Positions 25,762 to 37,318 of a stretch of DNA of 64,000 nucleotides are shown here, piece after piece. The notes under the pieces were generated by a model. It searched no databases. It saw nothing but the letters and a program-made list of their open reading frames with translations, and was not told the DNA's origin. The stretch's first letter is position 1; the number at the start of each line of letters is the position of its first letter. The position numbers and the translations under genes were made by a program. The DNA comes from Oreohelix idahoensis (Eukaryota > Mollusca > Gastropoda > Stylommatophora > Oreohelicidae): contig JAMPIV010016237.1 in the NCBI GenBank assembly GCA_024509875.1, positions 129,501 through 193,500 on the forward strand, in the 5' to 3' direction.

Positions 25762-26138
25762 CGTTATGCTCAGACAATTTGTACAAGGTGACTAATATGA
25801 GCTGGTGCATGAGGCTGACAACATCATCATGTCAAACTAATTACAATAGTACAGACAATTACAAAAGTCACGTGACTGTTTGGTGCAGACTTCCTACAAG
25901 GGTACCAGCTGTAGTGGTGGTTCTATGCTCCACAAGGAACACAAAAGAGAATAATAATGATAATATAGAGGTCAAGGGTCAAGTTTATTCAGATTTCTCC
26001 GCACGTGATCTGTCAAGAAATGGTTAATTTGATATTTGTGTTTCATATTAAAAGAGCCACCAAATACCTTGTCATGTTTTTATTTTAAACTTTTACAGTC
26101 TGTTAATACTAAAGATAGAGGTCTGAACTATTCACAAG

Positions 26139-26196
26139 ATGGCCACTGACTGCTTTGACGGTCGGCGGCTAAGGATCAAAGAAGAAAGATTTTCAT
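26139..26196 (+). pseudogene. RTE-like LINE 3'-terminal fragment
   Basis: About 58 bp (GATGGCCACTGACTGCTTTG, then GTCGGCGGCTAAGGATCAAAG) matching the last codons of the RTE-like LINE at 37600-39360, whose 3' end reads the same on the minus strand at 37608-37662. Such short 3' pieces are expected from severe 5' truncation during integration. Confidence 0.7.
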
Positions 26197-27429
26197 ACTG
26201 CTGTAGGCAGAATTTATACACACATTTTCCTTTTTATAAGACAGTAAGTTTTTTTGTCTCACGGGATTATACTCAAGAGAACTCACTGGTCATTCTCGGC
26301 TATCACCTCAGAGAACAGCCGATGAGTATCAGTCTTTAAAGTTTTCATCACGTCACAGAGTGTCTCAGCCACCAGAGGCAAGACCACACCGGAACATTAT
26401 ACCTACATTTATTCATATGACGGTGATCACCACCTAGAACCCTTATCCCAACCAACTGAAGGCAGTGATAAGGGAAATATCCAGGAACAGAATTAATGCA
26501 CCAATTTTAGCGACTACCTGAAATTAGCAGTCAACGACAAGGATAGTCTGGGGCTGAAATTGGCAAAAAATCTGACTCTATATATTCTTAGTAACTGTTA
26601 GAGTTTATTTCCATGGAATACCTACACCAACGTTTGGGTAAACGAATACGAAAGTGGCTACTGTATGAGTGAAGTGAATGAATGGAAAGAAAAGGAACTT
26701 ATTTCCTTTTTGTTACCATCAGAATACTAATCTTCCTTTTTCTGTTCTCACAAATCTGAGTATTCATGGGATAGATTAAATCAGGAACCTGTTAATTTCT
26801 CGTACTGACTATTCCCTACCTCAGCGTTAAAATTGATCTTTCGGGTTAATTAACTCTGTTTGGATTTTCTTTGTTTTCCTTTACAAGAGGGGAGGGCCTA
26901 TTGGGTTAATTATTTTTTTTTTCTTTTTGTCTGTAAACCATGTTTTATTGATGTAGATGCTTGATGTTGTAATTTTTTAGTTATAATAAACTTAATAAAC
27001 CTTAAGATATCGTGTTGGTCAACCCCTGCCCATATATGTTATCCATAGTTTGTTTTCACGTCTGTTCGTATTTTTGTCACAAACGTTGTGTGAACGTGAG
27101 TGTAGTGTAACTTGTATTTTGTACCAGAAGATCTAATTTAAATATAGTCGCAAAGATAGGCTGGATTAGAGCAATTACTCAATCTAGAGACAGTTCTTTC
27201 TCTTACACTTTCACCCTCGTGAAAAGGAAACTATTTCTTACCCCTTACTCTCACATAGTTACAACTTTCCCATCTGCTCGGACAGGACCATAAACATCTC
27301 AGACCTATCTATATAAAATGTAAGACAATGCAGTGGTTTAGCTCGTTCAGGCCCACAGCTGAGTTAATTCAGCGAAATTCCTTATTATTTATTGTCTCTA
27401 TAGATATAAATATAAATTAAAGAGTTTGA
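26197..27429. other. Unassigned AT-rich DNA
   Basis: Nothing coding. The stretch around 27355-27385 (ACAGCTGAGTTAATTCAGCG) is an inverted match to about 11235-11265. Confidence 0.5.
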
Positions 27430-28710
27430 TACAAATGTTCGCTCTCATAACTATAATAATTGAATCCACTTTGGATTTGTAAAATAACACGTAACAGATT
27501 TAAAAATCAATCATTCTTTAAAAGTTTAAAATTAATATGAGTGATGGGTTAAATTTAGATAACGGGTATCTTTACAGAGACTTGATAGGGGAATTTTTTT
27601 TTAAAACTCGTTGCGTTCGCGTGTAATAAGCACCTAGCTCTTCAAATGATTGAGTACTACCGAAGGTGTTTCGTCAAGTCTTTTGTGATGAGGGCACTTC
27701 ACTTCACAACTCGTCCAATGTAGGTGCTTAGTGTTGAGTCCTAGCTCCTGAATTACAAACTAGTGGCGTAGAAACTCTTACTACCAACTGGTCTCGTACC
27801 ACGAACTTTAGAGAACATAAAAGAACAAATGCCTCTGCTAAGTACATTGTGGTCGGAAAATTTAACGGGCACCTTTTCACGCTGTCCGCCCACCAGGGTT
27901 GTCTCTCTTAGAGTTTGTTCTCCCTGTGCATATACAGCATAACTGAGGGAATTTGATTAGAGATCACCGATATTCTTCTGATTAATTTAATGGGGATAAT
28001 GTGTCTGGACAGCGCGAGTGGCTTGTGCCTGAAGCTTACATATAACTCAACAATGAAAATATAAACACTATGCACAATGATTCCTATGTATACAGCCTTG
28101 GCATTTACAAATGTGGGTTTTTTTCAGTTTCAAAGATGCCCATATACTTCGGTCCTGTCCTATTATATTGGGAATTATGTCTGATTCTTCTCTGGCTCCT
28201 GGAGTTGCGCTTTGGACGTTGTAATGCCTTAGTCTCCGAATTTGTTAGGTTATATTCTCATTTCTTCCTCCAAGCTTCCACATGGTGTTTCCGACAAACT
28301 TGCCAATCAGCTATTGTTTATTTCATATTCTTGATTGAACCAATCCTGCTCTTAGAACTAAGGGGTCGGGGTATTAATTATAATTCTTGCCCCGCGTGTT
28401 TAAAATTATCACGCTACAATTAAAATCATGACCTTTCTTTCAAATATGGCATGATTATTTCCGTTGCTATTACACAGACTTGCAAATACATATGTGATCT
28501 CGTCCCTAATGATTACCTTGCTCATAATGTCTCTTCAGGCATGTTTTATCTGTAATAAAGACGCCGATAGTGTCTGGACAAAAATGATAAAGTGATTTAT
28601 CACGTGTACTTTAATCTTTTGTCAGACAGATAATCCCTGACGTACGCGGACCACAGCCGGCTCCCTCAGACAGAAAATATGACTTCCTTTGTCACATTCC
28701 GCCGAGGTGT
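27430..28710 (+). repeat. Interspersed repeat family P, copy 2
   Basis: Diverged direct copy of 14605-16625 (see copy 1 landmarks). A 117-residue open frame at 28070-28423 lies in it; copy 1 does not keep it open, so it is probably accidental. Confidence 0.6.
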
Positions 28711-28847
28711 TGGAAGGTGGAGTAACAAACTGCGAAACACAGGTAGCCACTCGCCTTCTCTGTCTGGGGGTCGGAAATGAGTTATGTGAAAGTCAACATT
28801 TACTTTCACCTTTACCGCCTACATTCATGCTGGTGTGACCAGTTAAG

Positions 28848-29721
28848 TGTTGCGTGATAAATTCTCGCAACATCGTTTTATTTCAATATCTATTTTATAA
28901 CGCAAGGGCAACAACTGCTTGAAATTTATTGTCACTTTTCTCGGTAAGCATTTGTCTTCTCGCGTTGGTATCGAATGCAGTTAAGTTTGAGCTATGGTCA
29001 TTTTGCGCTGGACTGCGCATGACTTGTCTTGCTTCTGGGTCGATCGGTTTCCGCCCACCACTAGTGGAGTGAGCGATTTGGAATGGCGAAAGAGATGCCT
29101 CGTTGAAGAGGGGATCTCCGCTATTTTTTGTTCTGTCAGGGATGTGGAGTCCTCTTATGGATATTTCGTTTATTCGGGATAATACCTCTAGTGTATTTGC
29201 ACATGCCGGGAGGCGTGATATTTCTGTATTTCTTGAAAGCAAGGTAAATTGACTTTTTCATTAACTCTATCGATTTTGGGTCGTGAGCGATTCGATTCAT
29301 AGCCTGTCTTCGAAAGTCGTCGTCACGAGATGTTTTTTCCCAGCTCACATGTCGCTGCATTGTACTGCATCGGTTGATGCAGGTACCAAGGACCATTACT
29401 TGCTACTTTGTTAAATGAACTAGGTTTGGAAAACCTTTATTATCTAGAGGATATTTTTGAGGACATTATTTATACTTCGGCAGACGTGTCTGTCTTGCTG
29501 AAGTCAAACTAAGGAGAGTGAACTGATCTCATACATCTGGTTATCTCCTGGCTGTTATAGAAAGGGATGGAGTTTTCCACCTGACTACATTTACAGCACT
29601 TTGGAATATAACGTGCATCTGACTCATCATTGTAATGCTGTCTACCGTCTATTGCTGTATTGAATGTTGCTGTGATAATGACTGTTTGATGTGTCTACAT
29701 ATTCGCGTAACCATTTTGTCA
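28848..29721 (+). repeat. E2 5' LTR
   Basis: Matches the 3' LTR from 28848 to about 29516. The true end is probably 29721 (...TTTTGTCA), because TGGCGTCCAC, a possible primer-binding site, begins at 29725. If so, the 3' LTR has lost its last 200 bp. The first 24 bases form a perfect hairpin: TGTTGCG, loop, CGCAACA. Antisense open frames (28895-29242 and 29136-29396) have no recognised domain. Confidence 0.75.
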
Positions 29722-31357
29722 CTGTGGCGTCCACAATAAATAATGAAGAAAAAACGTCAACGGCTGTTACAAGAATCATTGACTTTATACGTCGTGAGTT
29801 TACTGACGTCCTATGTGGATTGCCCTGTTATTTTTTGTATGAACATTGTTTTGACTGAACACATCTGCACACCACACAAAACCAGACATGCGGATACCAT
29901 CCATCATCATATGGCATCACGCATCATTTGGTGGCCATAAGCTGGTTTGATTCTGGTACCAGCAAACACGGGGTCCCTTACCCACTTCATTTTCAACAAG
30001 AATTCATCAGCATCCTTCAAGAAATTAACATTCTTCAATACAGTCAACATCTTCAAAATTTTCAAAGTACTCGGCGTTGCCCGGTAAAAGTCAAAATTTC
30101 AACTTTTTGACGGAAACAAGAATTTGACAGTACCCGGCGTTGTTACATGTTGCCGGATAACTCGGACTGCTGTTATCTTTTACGCAAGTCAAGCAAGTTG
30201 CTGCTGTCAAGGTTCCAGTGCTGTCGTTTTTGAGAAGGTCAAGTGCCGGTTGAAACGGGTTGTTTTCTGAAGAAGGCCAAGTACCGATTTCCATCAACTT
30301 ACTTTTGGATTAGAAGGTCAAGTGCCGAAACAACTCAACACACAGTATTTCAGAAGCTCTTGTACCATCGTGTTAGCAGTGGAAGCAGTTCAGATGTGCC
30401 ATCATCGTTGGAGCTTCGCTCTTTAGGACGTTGATTGACATCCGTTTTTCTGCTGTTCTACGATTGGAAGCCTATAAGTTAAGTGGCCTGTTTGTATGTA
30501 AACTGTGCCCTTATACTTCTGCTGAGTCTTCTGTGTATCATCTCATTCTATATGTTATATGTTTATATGTTATTCGTATATTTATATGTTTATATTTCAG
30601 CGGGTTCTCGGTTGGGTGGTGTCTCCGTTAGATTATGCCACGTCATAGAGGTCGTCTATTGTGAGCGTTTTCTGTAGGGTTTGCAAATTTCCAATACTGG
30701 AATTTGCTAAGCGACTTCTGTTGCTATTTATGTTAGCTGTGATGACATGTTTTAATATTGTTTTCGTTATTATTTCGCATTCTTTAGTTTTGTTTTGATT
30801 TGTTTGTATTTGTTAGCCTACTCTTGTCTATAATTTAGTTTCATACAACATTTTTGTTATACACTGTGGTGTCATGTATTTTGTTTAATTCTATCGCAGA
30901 TATCGTCACATTTTTTGTGATATTTCATTAATTTCTGCTTTATTTTTAGTTGATTTCTGCGAACGTTTTTGTATTGTTGCTGATCTTTGTTATTGTTTAC
31001 ATTGTTATTGTTTACATTGTTTGCATTGTTTACCTTTTCAATGTTTACATTCTGCATGTGTTTACATAGTCATTGTTTACAGTTATAGTAATTAGTTAAT
31101 GGGCTATGCTAATGCACTGTTACTACTACACTGATGATAAATGAATGATGAATAGTGTCGTGCACTATTGAATGAGAAGTGCACTTATGATCAAGAATTG
31201 ATTGTTGATATTTCATATACAAGTTCTTTGATTGGAGACTTGTTTCCCACAGAGACTGGGATAATATAAGGTGATGTGAATATACAAGTGCTTAATTAAG
31301 ACTTGTTACACTTAGGTTTGAAATAAATTAGTTAATTATTTCAGGTTTTGGACTCAT
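29722..31357 (+). other. E2 untranslated leader
   Basis: About 1.6 kb between the presumed primer-binding site and gag. It contains diverged short direct repeats (CGGCGTTG near 30073 and 30138; AAGGTCAAGTGCCG near 30236 and 30316) and a T-rich stretch. No open frame is convincing. A long leader could hold packaging or translation-control elements, but nothing shows it. Confidence 0.6.
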
Positions 31358-32515
31358 ATGTTAGACAACATGTCTACATTTGAGCACTTTATTGAGCAGG
31401 GTAAATTGCTTGGGAAGACTGGTGATAAGTTAGAAGAATTTGCAACTGCTCGATATGATAAAGCAATGGAAGCTGAGGAAAGAAAACTCCAGCTACAGCT
31501 AGAAGCTGAAAGACTTCAAAAAGAGGCTGAAAATAAAAGACTTGAAAAAGAAGCTGAAAATGAAAGACTTCAAAAAGAGGCTCAGGCTGAGGAAAGAAGA
31601 TTACAGAGAGAGGCTGATGAGAGGAAAGAGAAAGCAAAAATGGAACATGAAGAAAAGGTCTTAGCTTTAGAGTTGGAAAAATTGAAATTGACAAGCATGA
31701 GTAATGGTAATGATTCAAACAAGGGTTCATCTTCTGGTAAGGCTAATAATGATACTTTTAAGATTAATTATGAAGGACTTATGGACTTAATACTTAGAGA
31801 CAAAGTCATGTCGTCTGTCAATGAGTCTTTCCTTGCTTTCCTTCATGAACGTAAACCTAAAACAATAAAAGAAATGGAAGATTTCTGTTGCCAATACGTA
31901 ACTGCGCACCCACACATAACCATGGGTAACTCTAAGGTGAAAGAAGGTTTACCAGTTGCTTCGGCAGCTCCGTATGGCCAAAACTTTGCTCGTAGATTCC
32001 AACAAAATTTTGATAGAAAGAGTAGCGGTAATTTCTGTCAAAATCATGGAAATCAATTTCATGGTGATTCTTCTTCGAAGAATTGGAGACAACCTGATAG
32101 TACTCGTTACTATCACCCTAATAATTATAAGCATTTCAAAAGAGGATATGGTAATAGAGGTTATTCCTGCCGAAGACCTCAGAACCAAACAAATAGATGT
32201 TCGCATCAATGTGAACATGATAGTAATCGTGGAAACTGGAATTCGAACCAGGATAACAATTACAATAGAGACAATAATAACTGCAGAGATAATAATAACT
32301 TTGATAACTTCAGAGGTAATAATAGTCGGGGTAGATCTCAACACAAAAAAAAAAGAGATATCAGCAGGCTAATGCTGTACAACAGGAAACTGAGGGAGCC
32401 TGTAATCATGTTGTTGATAGTAAAAACTTTGACGCTGTCACTGGTTCTGCTTTTGACTTTGAGAGAGCAAACAAATGCCCCCAATGCAGTACTTTATTCG
32501 AACCGGGTACCATAA
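31358..32515 (+). CDS. gag: E2 Gag, capsid partly deleted in frame
   Basis: 385 codons. Residues 1-30 are an N-terminal helix (STFEHFIEQGKLLG). Residues about 36-113 are a strong coiled coil of Glu/Lys/Arg heptads (ERLQKEAENKRLEKEAEN). A Ser/Gly/Asn linker follows, then only the second half of the SCAN-like capsid (LMDLILRDKVMSSVNESFLA, then LHERKPKTIKE and YVTAHP). Compared with E1, about 90-100 residues between the coiled coil and LMDL are missing with the frame kept. The C-terminal third is Asn/Arg/Tyr-rich and has no CCHC knuckle. The last codons after the A10 run at 32345-32354 are out of the ancestral frame; the next domain continues one frame back. Two ATGs (31358, 31370) are possible starts. 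Confidence 0.85.
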   Translation: MLDNMSTFEHFIEQGKLLGKTGDKLEEFATARYDKAMEAEERKLQLQLEAERLQKEAENKRLEKEAENERLQKEAQAEERRLQREADERKEKAKMEHEEKVLALELEKLKLTSMSNGNDSNKGSSSGKANNDTFKINYEGLMDLILRDKVMSSVNESFLAFLHERKPKTIKEMEDFCCQYVTAHPHITMGNSKVKEGLPVASAAPYGQNFARRFQQNFDRKSSGNFCQNHGNQFHGDSSSKNWRQPDSTRYYHPNNYKHFKRGYGNRGYSCRRPQNQTNRCSHQCEHDSNRGNWNSNQDNNYNRDNNNCRDNNNFDNFRGNNSRGRSQHKKKRDISRLMLYNRKLREPVIMLLIVKTLTLSLVLLLTLREQTNAPNAVLYSNRVP

Positions 32516-34431
32516 CTACTTTGAGTTGTGGTCACCCACTTCCCGCTCTTCCTGCTGCTGTTGCGCATGACGGGAGGGGTTCTTTAATCCTACATAAGGG
32601 TCTTGTTAATGATACTCCGGTCTCACTACTTTTCGATTCCGGATGCACCACTATTGGTGTTAGACAATCGCTTGTAGATCCATCTTGTGCTACAGGAAGG
32701 GTTATTAAATGTGACACATTTGGCGGCACTCTAGAAAAATATCCTACTGCTGTAATTCGCATTGCCACTCCTTTCTTTACTGGAGATGTGCATGCTTGTC
32801 TCTTACCTAATCCTATTGCGGACCTTATTATTGGTCGTATTCACGGAGTTAGGGAGTGTACCCCACAGCAGATTGCTGCTTGGGAAGATAATAACATGCA
32901 AGCTACAAATGCAGTAGTTACAAGAGCACAAGCTCTACAAACACCCGAAACTTCACTGAATAGTGATAATGAAGTTGATAGCCAAGATAGTCACTTAGTA
33001 ATTACTCGTGACTCTTTCATAAAATTGCAAGAAGAAGATCCTTCTTTAAAAAAATTCTTCGTTCTTGCGAAGAAAGGTGATCCGAATCAGGATACAAATA
33101 GAAAATCTTGGATTGCAATGAGAAACGGCGTACTTGTACGTATGGTACAAGATTCGACTACGTCGGCACATTCGCAAATTCTTGTTCCCAAGAGCATGAG
33201 AGTCCAAATATTACAACATGCTCATGACTCGCAATGTGCTGGACATATGGGTTTTGCCCGTACGAAGTCGAGAGTCCTTGCGGCTTTCTTTTGGCCTTTT
33301 GTCAATAAGGACATTCGTATTTACTGCCGATCATGCAAGGTATGTCAGGAGGTCAAATCTAGAGGACCACGACATGCTGCGCCTATCCAGGCTGCTGACA
33401 TTCCTATTCGGCCGTTTCAGAAAATGGCCATAGATATTATTGGCCCTTTTAAGGTCAAGTCGGCCAGAGGACATCAGTTTATCCTTACATGTGTCGATAT
33501 GTGCACACGTTGGCCAGAGGCTATTCCTCTTAAGAGCATATCTACTACAGATATCGCAGATGCTCTTTGGTTGATATTTTCTCGCTTGGGGTTCCCCAGA
33601 GAAATATTGTCAGACCATGGCACTCAACTCATATCTGACACTATGTCACAGGTAATGTCTACCTTACATATTGAACGATCTCTCAGTAGTATCTACCATC
33701 CTATGTCTAATGGGTTAGTTGAGCGTCTGAATAGAACGCTCAAGACTTTGCTTGGTAAGATAACTGAAGATCATCCTCAAGATTGGGACAGGGTTTTACC
33801 CGCGGCTCTCTTTGCCTATAGAGAAGTCCCTAATGAACACACAGGATTTTCTCCCTTCGAACTTGTCTTTGGCGCGCGTCCACGCGGCCCTATGTCTTTA
33901 TTACACGATCTCATCACTGCCGATGATATTAGCGATGAAACTCAATCCTCATATGAGTATGTCATTGCTCTTAGACAAAAGATCATTGAGGCATGTAAGC
34001 TAGCAACTGCTTCATCAGAAATTGCTAAAGAGAAGGCAAGGCAGTTTGCTAACAAGAATAGATGTCTACGACAACTTTGTCCAGGTGACAAAGCATTCGT
34101 CCTACTCCCCAGTAGGGAAAATAGACTTCTTATTGCATGGAAAGGTCCGTATGCAATAGTCTCTCGGATTTCCGATGTTGACTATGTGGTCGATATTGAT
34201 GGAAAGCATAAAACTTTCCACATAAACATGCTTTCGGAATTTCACGAACGTCCGGACTATTTGCTGCCTATTTTCCAGGCAACGGATGATGCTCCTGCAC
34301 CTCACGGTCATTATTCATCCCTGTCTGTCATTCAGGATGAGGAAGCTACCTTCTCTGATGTCAACCTTCCCCTTCCAGTGGTTCCATTACATTCCACGGA
34401 ATCTTGGAAAAAACGTTTCTGTTTCTCCTAA
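32353..34431 (+). CDS. pol: E2 protease-integrase
   Basis: Opens in the frame that takes over after the A10 run. A Cys motif CPQCSTLFEPG then LSCGHPLPAL precedes the protease, whose active-site loop is LLFDSGCTTIG (DSG instead of DTG). Integrase has H2C2 (HDSQCAGHMG, CRSCKVCQE), catalytic core Asp in MAIDIIGPF, Asp in ILSDHGTQ and Glu in NGLVERLN, 35 residues apart (DD35E). It continues with FSPFELVFGARPRG and a GPY/F module (WKGPYAIVSRISDVDYVV, then FHINMLSEF). All catalytic residues are present. The frame then shifts at a run of six A (about 34410) into the RT frame. Protease would process Gag-Pol and integrase would insert the cDNA. Confidence 0.9.
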   Translation, partial: KRYQQANAVQQETEGACNHVVDSKNFDAVTGSAFDFERANKCPQCSTLFEPGTITTLSCGHPLPALPAAVAHDGRGSLILHKGLVNDTPVSLLFDSGCTTIGVRQSLVDPSCATGRVIKCDTFGGTLEKYPTAVIRIATPFFTGDVHACLLPNPIADLIIGRIHGVRECTPQQIAAWEDNNMQATNAVVTRAQALQTPETSLNSDNEVDSQDSHLVITRDSFIKLQEEDPSLKKFFVLAKKGDPNQDTNRKSWIAMRNGVLVRMVQDSTTSAHSQILVPKSMRVQILQHAHDSQCAGHMGFARTKSRVLAAFFWPFVNKDIRIYCRSCKVCQEVKSRGPRHAAPIQAADIPIRPFQKMAIDIIGPFKVKSARGHQFILTCVDMCTRWPEAIPLKSISTTDIADALWLIFSRLGFPREILSDHGTQLISDTMSQVMSTLHIERSLSSIYHPMSNGLVERLNRTLKTLLGKITEDHPQDWDRVLPAALFAYREVPNEHTGFSPFELVFGARPRGPMSLLHDLITADDISDETQSSYEYVIALRQKIIEACKLATASSEIAKEKARQFANKNRCLRQLCPGDKAFVLLPSRENRLLIAWKGPYAIVSRISDVDYVVDIDGKHKTFHINMLSEFHERPDYLLPIFQATDDAPAPHGHYSSLSVIQDEEATFSDVNLPLPVVPLHSTESWKKRFCFS

Positions 34432-35781
34432 TCTTTCTGGTGACGAACATCGACAAGTCTCGTCGATGTTACAAACATTTCAGGATGTTCTCACTGACAT
34501 TCCTGGACACACAGATGTCATAGAACATGACATAATTCTTACCGACAATAATCCAATTAGGGTTAGGCCGTATCCTATTCCTATACACTTTCAGTCGCAA
34601 GTGGAAAAGGAATTGGATGAAATGATTCAATTAAATATAATTGAACCATCGACTTCACCATATTCTTCTTCCATGGTTATTGTCCGGAAGAAGGATAAGA
34701 ACATACGAATTTGCGTTGATTATCGCAAATTGAATCAGGTCACAAAGTTCGACGCTGAACCGATGCCTTTGTTAGAAGATCTACTGATTAGACTTTCTAA
34801 TTCTAGATTCTTCACTAAACTTGACTTGTCTAAAGGTTATTGGCAAGTGCCTTTAGCAGAGCATGCCAAACCTCTTACTGCTTTTTCTACACCTAGGGGT
34901 CTATTTCAATGGAATGTTATGCCTTTTGGTCTCATGAACGCCCCTGCCACTTTCGTTCGCATGATGCGTCGAATTCTGTCACATCGTTCGGATGTCATCG
35001 CATACTTAGATGACATCTGTCTCTTCAGTGATACCTGGGAAGATCACTATTTAGGGTTATATGACTTACTGTCCACTCTACGTGAGAATAATTTGACAGC
35101 AAAACCTTCTAAAGCTTTTGTTGGTTTTTGTGAAATCTCTTTCCTGGGTCATCGTGTTGGTCATGGTCTCTTGAAGACAGAAGACCACAATACTTCCAAA
35201 ATACTGAAATCTCTGTTCCTAAAACGAAGAAACAAGTTAGGAGTCTCTTAGGTTTAATTCAATTTTATGGGAGATTTATTCCAAATTTATCTTCGATCAT
35301 GGCACCTCTATCAACATTGTTGAAGAAAGGTTCGCCTAATCTGGTCCGTTGGTCTGAAGAATGCCAATCTTCACTAGACCAAATCAAGAATATATTTTTT
35401 TCTCCTCCCATCTTAAGATTACCTACTCTTGATAGGACTTTTGTTCTTCGGAGTGATGCTTCATCCACTGGGATTGGAGCAGCACTGATGCAAGAATATG
35501 CAAATACTCTGCATCCTGTTATGTACATTTCTAGAAAACTAAATGCGGCAGAGAGGAACTACTCGGTTTTAGACCGTGAGTTGTTAGCGATGGTTTGGTC
35601 AATTCTAAAGCTACAAAGATTCCTCCTGGGCGCACATTTCATTCTAGAGACTGATCAGAAAGCTCTTACAGCTATTCAGACTAAGAATTTGAAGAGTTCG
35701 AGATCCACTCGATATGCTATAGCTCTTCAACCTTTTCACTTCACGGTACGAGCTATCCGTGGTGCGGATATTGTGTGGTGA
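34409..35781 (+). pseudogene. pol: E2 reverse transcriptase and RNase H (frameshifted)
   Basis: RT starts about 50 codons after GPY/F. Motifs are DVLTDIPGHTDVIEHD, SSMVIVRKKDKNIRICVDYR, KLDLSKGYWQVPL, WNVMPFGLMNAPATF and the catalytic YLDD in VIAYLDDICLF. A frameshift near 35218 moves into the frame with KTKKQVRSLLGLIQFYGRF and RNase H (LRSDASSTGIGAAL, YSVLDRELLAMVW, LETDQKALTAI, ending GADIVW then stop). All RT and RNase H catalytic motifs are visible. Only two single-base shifts separate PR-INT, RT and RNase H. Confidence 0.9.
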
Positions 35782-36628
35782 CATTTGTAAGATGCCCACT
35801 GACTCCAACTAAATACTACTGTCCTAATATTTCATATATTACAGGACGTCATAACACACCTATTATTTTCTACAATAGAATTAGCAACAATCTGCTACTT
35901 AATCTATTATGTACACACTATCGTGCTTTGTTGTCATCTTCTTCGGTTCGTTTTTTAAAATGATAGAGGAGGACTGAGTAGTTAATATAAGGGCCGTTAG
36001 TTTACTAAACAGCCACAATTATTAATAATGTATTGTACCTTATGAAGCATATTAGTTATTAATTAGCATTATATTGCTTGTACTTTCTTAGAATGTCATT
36101 GTTGAGCTGGAGGACTTTACACTTACCTAGTACCTAGCTTGTACGAGTTTCTCTAGGATTGTGTTAACTTACCCTTCGGAATACACAGAGCATATGTTCC
36201 GGGATCGTAATGTTAAGTTTAAACTTTTAATTTGTACTTCTGTAAATTCTACATGGTCAAAGAATGTTACTATTTAACATTTATCCTTTTCAGATTTTTG
36301 TACATCCATTTTAAAAGACAATATTATGAGTATGCCTGTGTAATGATGATTATAGCTAAACTTGCATACGGGCTATATTGTGTTTACATGCCTAACGTGA
36401 TGTGTGATTGGTGACCCACCTCCCCGACTGTGAATTTTTTTTTGACGGACATATTTATTTTTCTTTCTGTTGTGGTATAATCCCTCCACACCAAGGGGAC
36501 ACACTCTAATTAGCCTATTGTTTTGGCAATTTAGTTAATTATCAGCGATTTATTCTTGCGTTTTGGCCCGCTTATCGCATACTCTTTGATATTGAAAAAA
36601 AAATATGTTCAACATTTTTTTTTTTATC

Positions 36629-36645
36629 GGGAGGAGGTGGTGATA
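36629..36645 (+). promoter_or_regulatory. E2 polypurine tract
   Basis: GGGAGGAGGTGGTGATA, purine-rich except for three T, directly abuts the TG of the 3' LTR. Plus-strand DNA synthesis of LTR elements primes here. Confidence 0.8.
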
Positions 36646-37318
36646 TGTTGCGTGATAAATTCTCGCAACATCGTTTTATTTCAATATCTTTTTTATAACG
36701 CAAGGGCAACAACTGCTTGAAATTTATAGTCACTTTTCTCGGTAAGCATTTGTCTTCTCGCGTTGGTATCGAATGCAGTTAAGTTTGAGCTGTGGTCATT
36801 TTGCGCTGGACTGCGCATGACTTGTCTTGCTTCTTAGTCGATCGGTTTCCGCCCACCACTAGTGGAGTGAGCGATTTGGAATGGCGAAAGAGATGCCCCG
36901 TTGAAGAGGGGATCTCCGCTATTTTTTGTTCTGTCAGGGATGTGTAGTCCTCTTATGGATATTTCGTTTATTCGGGATAATACCTCTAGTGTATTTGCAC
37001 ATGCCGGGAGGCGTGATATTTCTGTATTTCTTGAAAGCAAGGTAAATTGACTTTTTCATTAACTCTATCGATTTTGGGTCGTGAGCGATTTCGATTCATA
37101 GCCTGTCTTCGAAAGTCGTCGTCACGAGATGTTTTTTTCCCAGCTCACATGTCGCTGCATTGTACTGCATCGGTTGATGCAGGTACCAAGGACCATTACT
37201 TGCTACTTTGTTAAATGAACTAGGTTTGAAAAACCTTTATTATCTAGAGGATATTTTTGAGGACATTATTTATACTTCGGCAGACGTGTCTGTCTTGCTG
37301 AAGTCAAAAACTAAGGAT
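36646..37318 (+). repeat. E2 3' LTR (probably truncated)
   Basis: About 98 percent identical to 28848-29516. Similarity stops after CTAAGGA at about 37318 although the 5' LTR probably goes on for another 200 bp. Confidence 0.8.

Larger units (their letters stand above)
28848..37318 (+). mobile_element. E2: Gmr1-like LTR retroelement, nearly complete
   Basis: Direct terminal repeats starting TGTTGCGTGATAAATTC flank a gag, a PR-INT frame, and RT-RNase H frames in that order. The two LTRs differ at roughly a dozen sites over about 670 bp, so insertion is fairly recent. The polypurine tract GGGAGGAGGTGGTGATA (36629-36645) lies immediately before the 3' LTR. No target duplication is seen (ATTAAG-type left flank against no match on the right), consistent with the 3' LTR being cut short. 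Leader (29722-31357) and 3' untranslated region (35782-36628) are long and non-coding. Closest relative here is E1. Confidence 0.9.

Noticed and set aside
25527..25791. Repetitive frames on both strands
   Set aside because: A 24-bp tandem repeat keeps frames open by arithmetic.
28070..28423. 117-residue frame in repeat family P
   Set aside because: Not kept open in the other P copy at 14.6-16.6 kb.
35782..36628. A third gene (envelope-like) in E2
   Set aside because: Only short frames (about 60 codons) with no signal peptide and membrane-anchor pair.
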